Assembly (NCBI GenBank): GCA_964645785.1 | Contig: CAZYAV010000002.1 | Coordinates: 1 to 64,000 of the forward strand | Reading direction: 5' to 3' | Source of the DNA: CALWZE01 sp964645785 | GTDB taxonomy: Bacteria; Bacillota; Clostridia; Oscillospirales; Ruminococcaceae | DNA: 64,000 bases | Shown: positions 63,685-64,000 of the stretch, in pieces | How the letters are laid out: every line of letters begins with the position of its first letter | Position numbering within the stretch: position 1 is the first letter of the stretch | The notes under the pieces: model-generated | What the model saw: only the letters and a program-made list of their open reading frames with translations | What the model was told of the DNA's origin: nothing | Database searches by the model: none | Position numbers and translations under genes: made by a program

Positions 63685-63735
63685 CAAAAACCCCTGCGGC
63701 TCCGGCAGGACAGTGCCGGATCGCGGGGGTTTTGG
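63685..63735 (-). terminator. terminator of the small membrane protein gene
   Basis: AAAACCCC-GCG and CGCGGGGGTTTT form the stem around a loop that itself contains TCCGGCA/TGCCGGA. Read leftward it follows the stop at 63761. Confidence 0.7.
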
Positions 63736-63760
63736 GTTATACGGAGGCGGCGAGCCGGGT

Positions 63761-63991
63761 CTACTGCGCGCGGTCGTCGTCCGCTTTGCCGGGCGCGCGT
63801 TTGCGGAGCTCGGCCAGGATAAGCCCGGTGCAGGTGACAACAACGACGCACAGATACAGGCAGATGCCGAAAACGCAGCTGAAGCCGTAGCCGCCCAGGC
63901 CGTTAAACAGGTTTGCCGCCAGGTCGGACACAGCGATTCCGCCAAGCGCGACGGCGATGCCCGCTAAAACAGATTGTCCAATTTTTTTCAT
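63761..63991 (-). CDS. small two-segment membrane protein
   Basis: A 76-residue protein with hydrophobic segments at about residues 7-28 and 36-60 and a charged tail (RKRAPGKADDDRAQ). The start MKKIGQSVLAGIAVALGG faintly resembles the first helix of formate/nitrite transporters, but the length rules out a full transporter. GAGGAA lies just before the ATG at the window edge. The function is unknown. Confidence 0.55.
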   Translation of the reverse strand: MKKIGQSVLAGIAVALGGIAVSDLAANLFNGLGGYGFSCVFGICLYLCVVVVTCTGLILAELRKRAPGKADDDRAQ

Positions 63992-64000
63992 CGGTTCCTC

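Noticed and set aside
1..64000. CRISPR array
   Set aside because: No regularly spaced short direct repeats with unique spacers were seen.

Overview
The window looks like the replication-origin region of a GC-rich member of the Clostridia, probably an Oscillospirales/Ruminococcaceae-type bacterium. The lineage is inferred from gene content, not from a database search. The evidence is the block dnaN-S4 protein-recF-remB-gyrB-gyrA running left from dnaA and rpmH-rnpA-yidD-yidC-jag-mnmE-mnmG-rsmG-noc running right from it. Tryptophan and isoleucine T-box leaders, a split transketolase, and Spo0A-type operator boxes that suggest a spore former also fit. Two runs of exactly 100 N (22955-23054 and 60504-60603) show that it is a scaffold of three contigs, probably from a draft or metagenome assembly.

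Layout. 1-1964: no gene, but an intergenic repeat family and a tripartite TTTTCAACA-type array. 1965-7517: iron alcohol dehydrogenase (minus), a Gfo/Idh/MocA oxidoreductase with a small 2Fe-2S protein, a 157-bp tandem duplication, a zinc-ribbon membrane protein and a Sel1-repeat protein. 8185-12318: tRNA-Ser(CGA), two perfect parS palindromes, parA-parB, a membrane protein and serS. 12605-21951: foldase-like lipoprotein, small HTH protein, a histidine-kinase-like protein without a visible phosphoacceptor histidine behind a triple Spo0A-like operator, a FemAB transferase, a CPBP protease, gap, a CFI-box-CTERM protein and a 47-residue Cys-rich protein. 23242-33382 (minus): gyrA, a membrane protein, gyrB, remB, recF, S4 protein, dnaN, dnaA. 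33741-43292 (plus): rpmH to noc, interrupted by a flippase between mnmE and mnmG. 43838-46693: transketolase pair and a homocysteine S-methyltransferase-like protein. 47267-53133 (minus): peptidoglycan-binding protein, an ABC exporter pair, a CarD-like regulator and T-box-controlled trpB. 53822-59562: glmS and T-box-controlled ileS. 59734-63991: a frameshifted serine recombinase, a frameshifted REC/HD-GYP/GGDEF protein and a small membrane protein.

How the parts fit. The genes flanking the dnaA-rpmH gap point away from it, so forks should leave outward. The probable unwinding site is not in that gap but between dnaA and dnaN: on the dnaA coding strand it reads box-like motifs, a GC-rich step, CTACTACTACTCCTG (DnaA-trio-like) and an AT-rich stretch. 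I see no canonical TTATCCACA boxes in the origin intervals. A variant, TTTTCAACA, recurs near the origin; four loci carry three boxes with the same 9- and 11-bp offsets. The DnaA DNA-binding helix carries substitutions at several residues that contact DNA in E. coli. I propose that box and protein diverged together; this is the most interesting system in the window.

The parA-parB-serS segment lies on the left and runs toward the origin, whereas related Clostridia usually carry it next to noc, co-directional with replication. The contig join at 22955 lies between these blocks and should be checked before the arrangement is interpreted.
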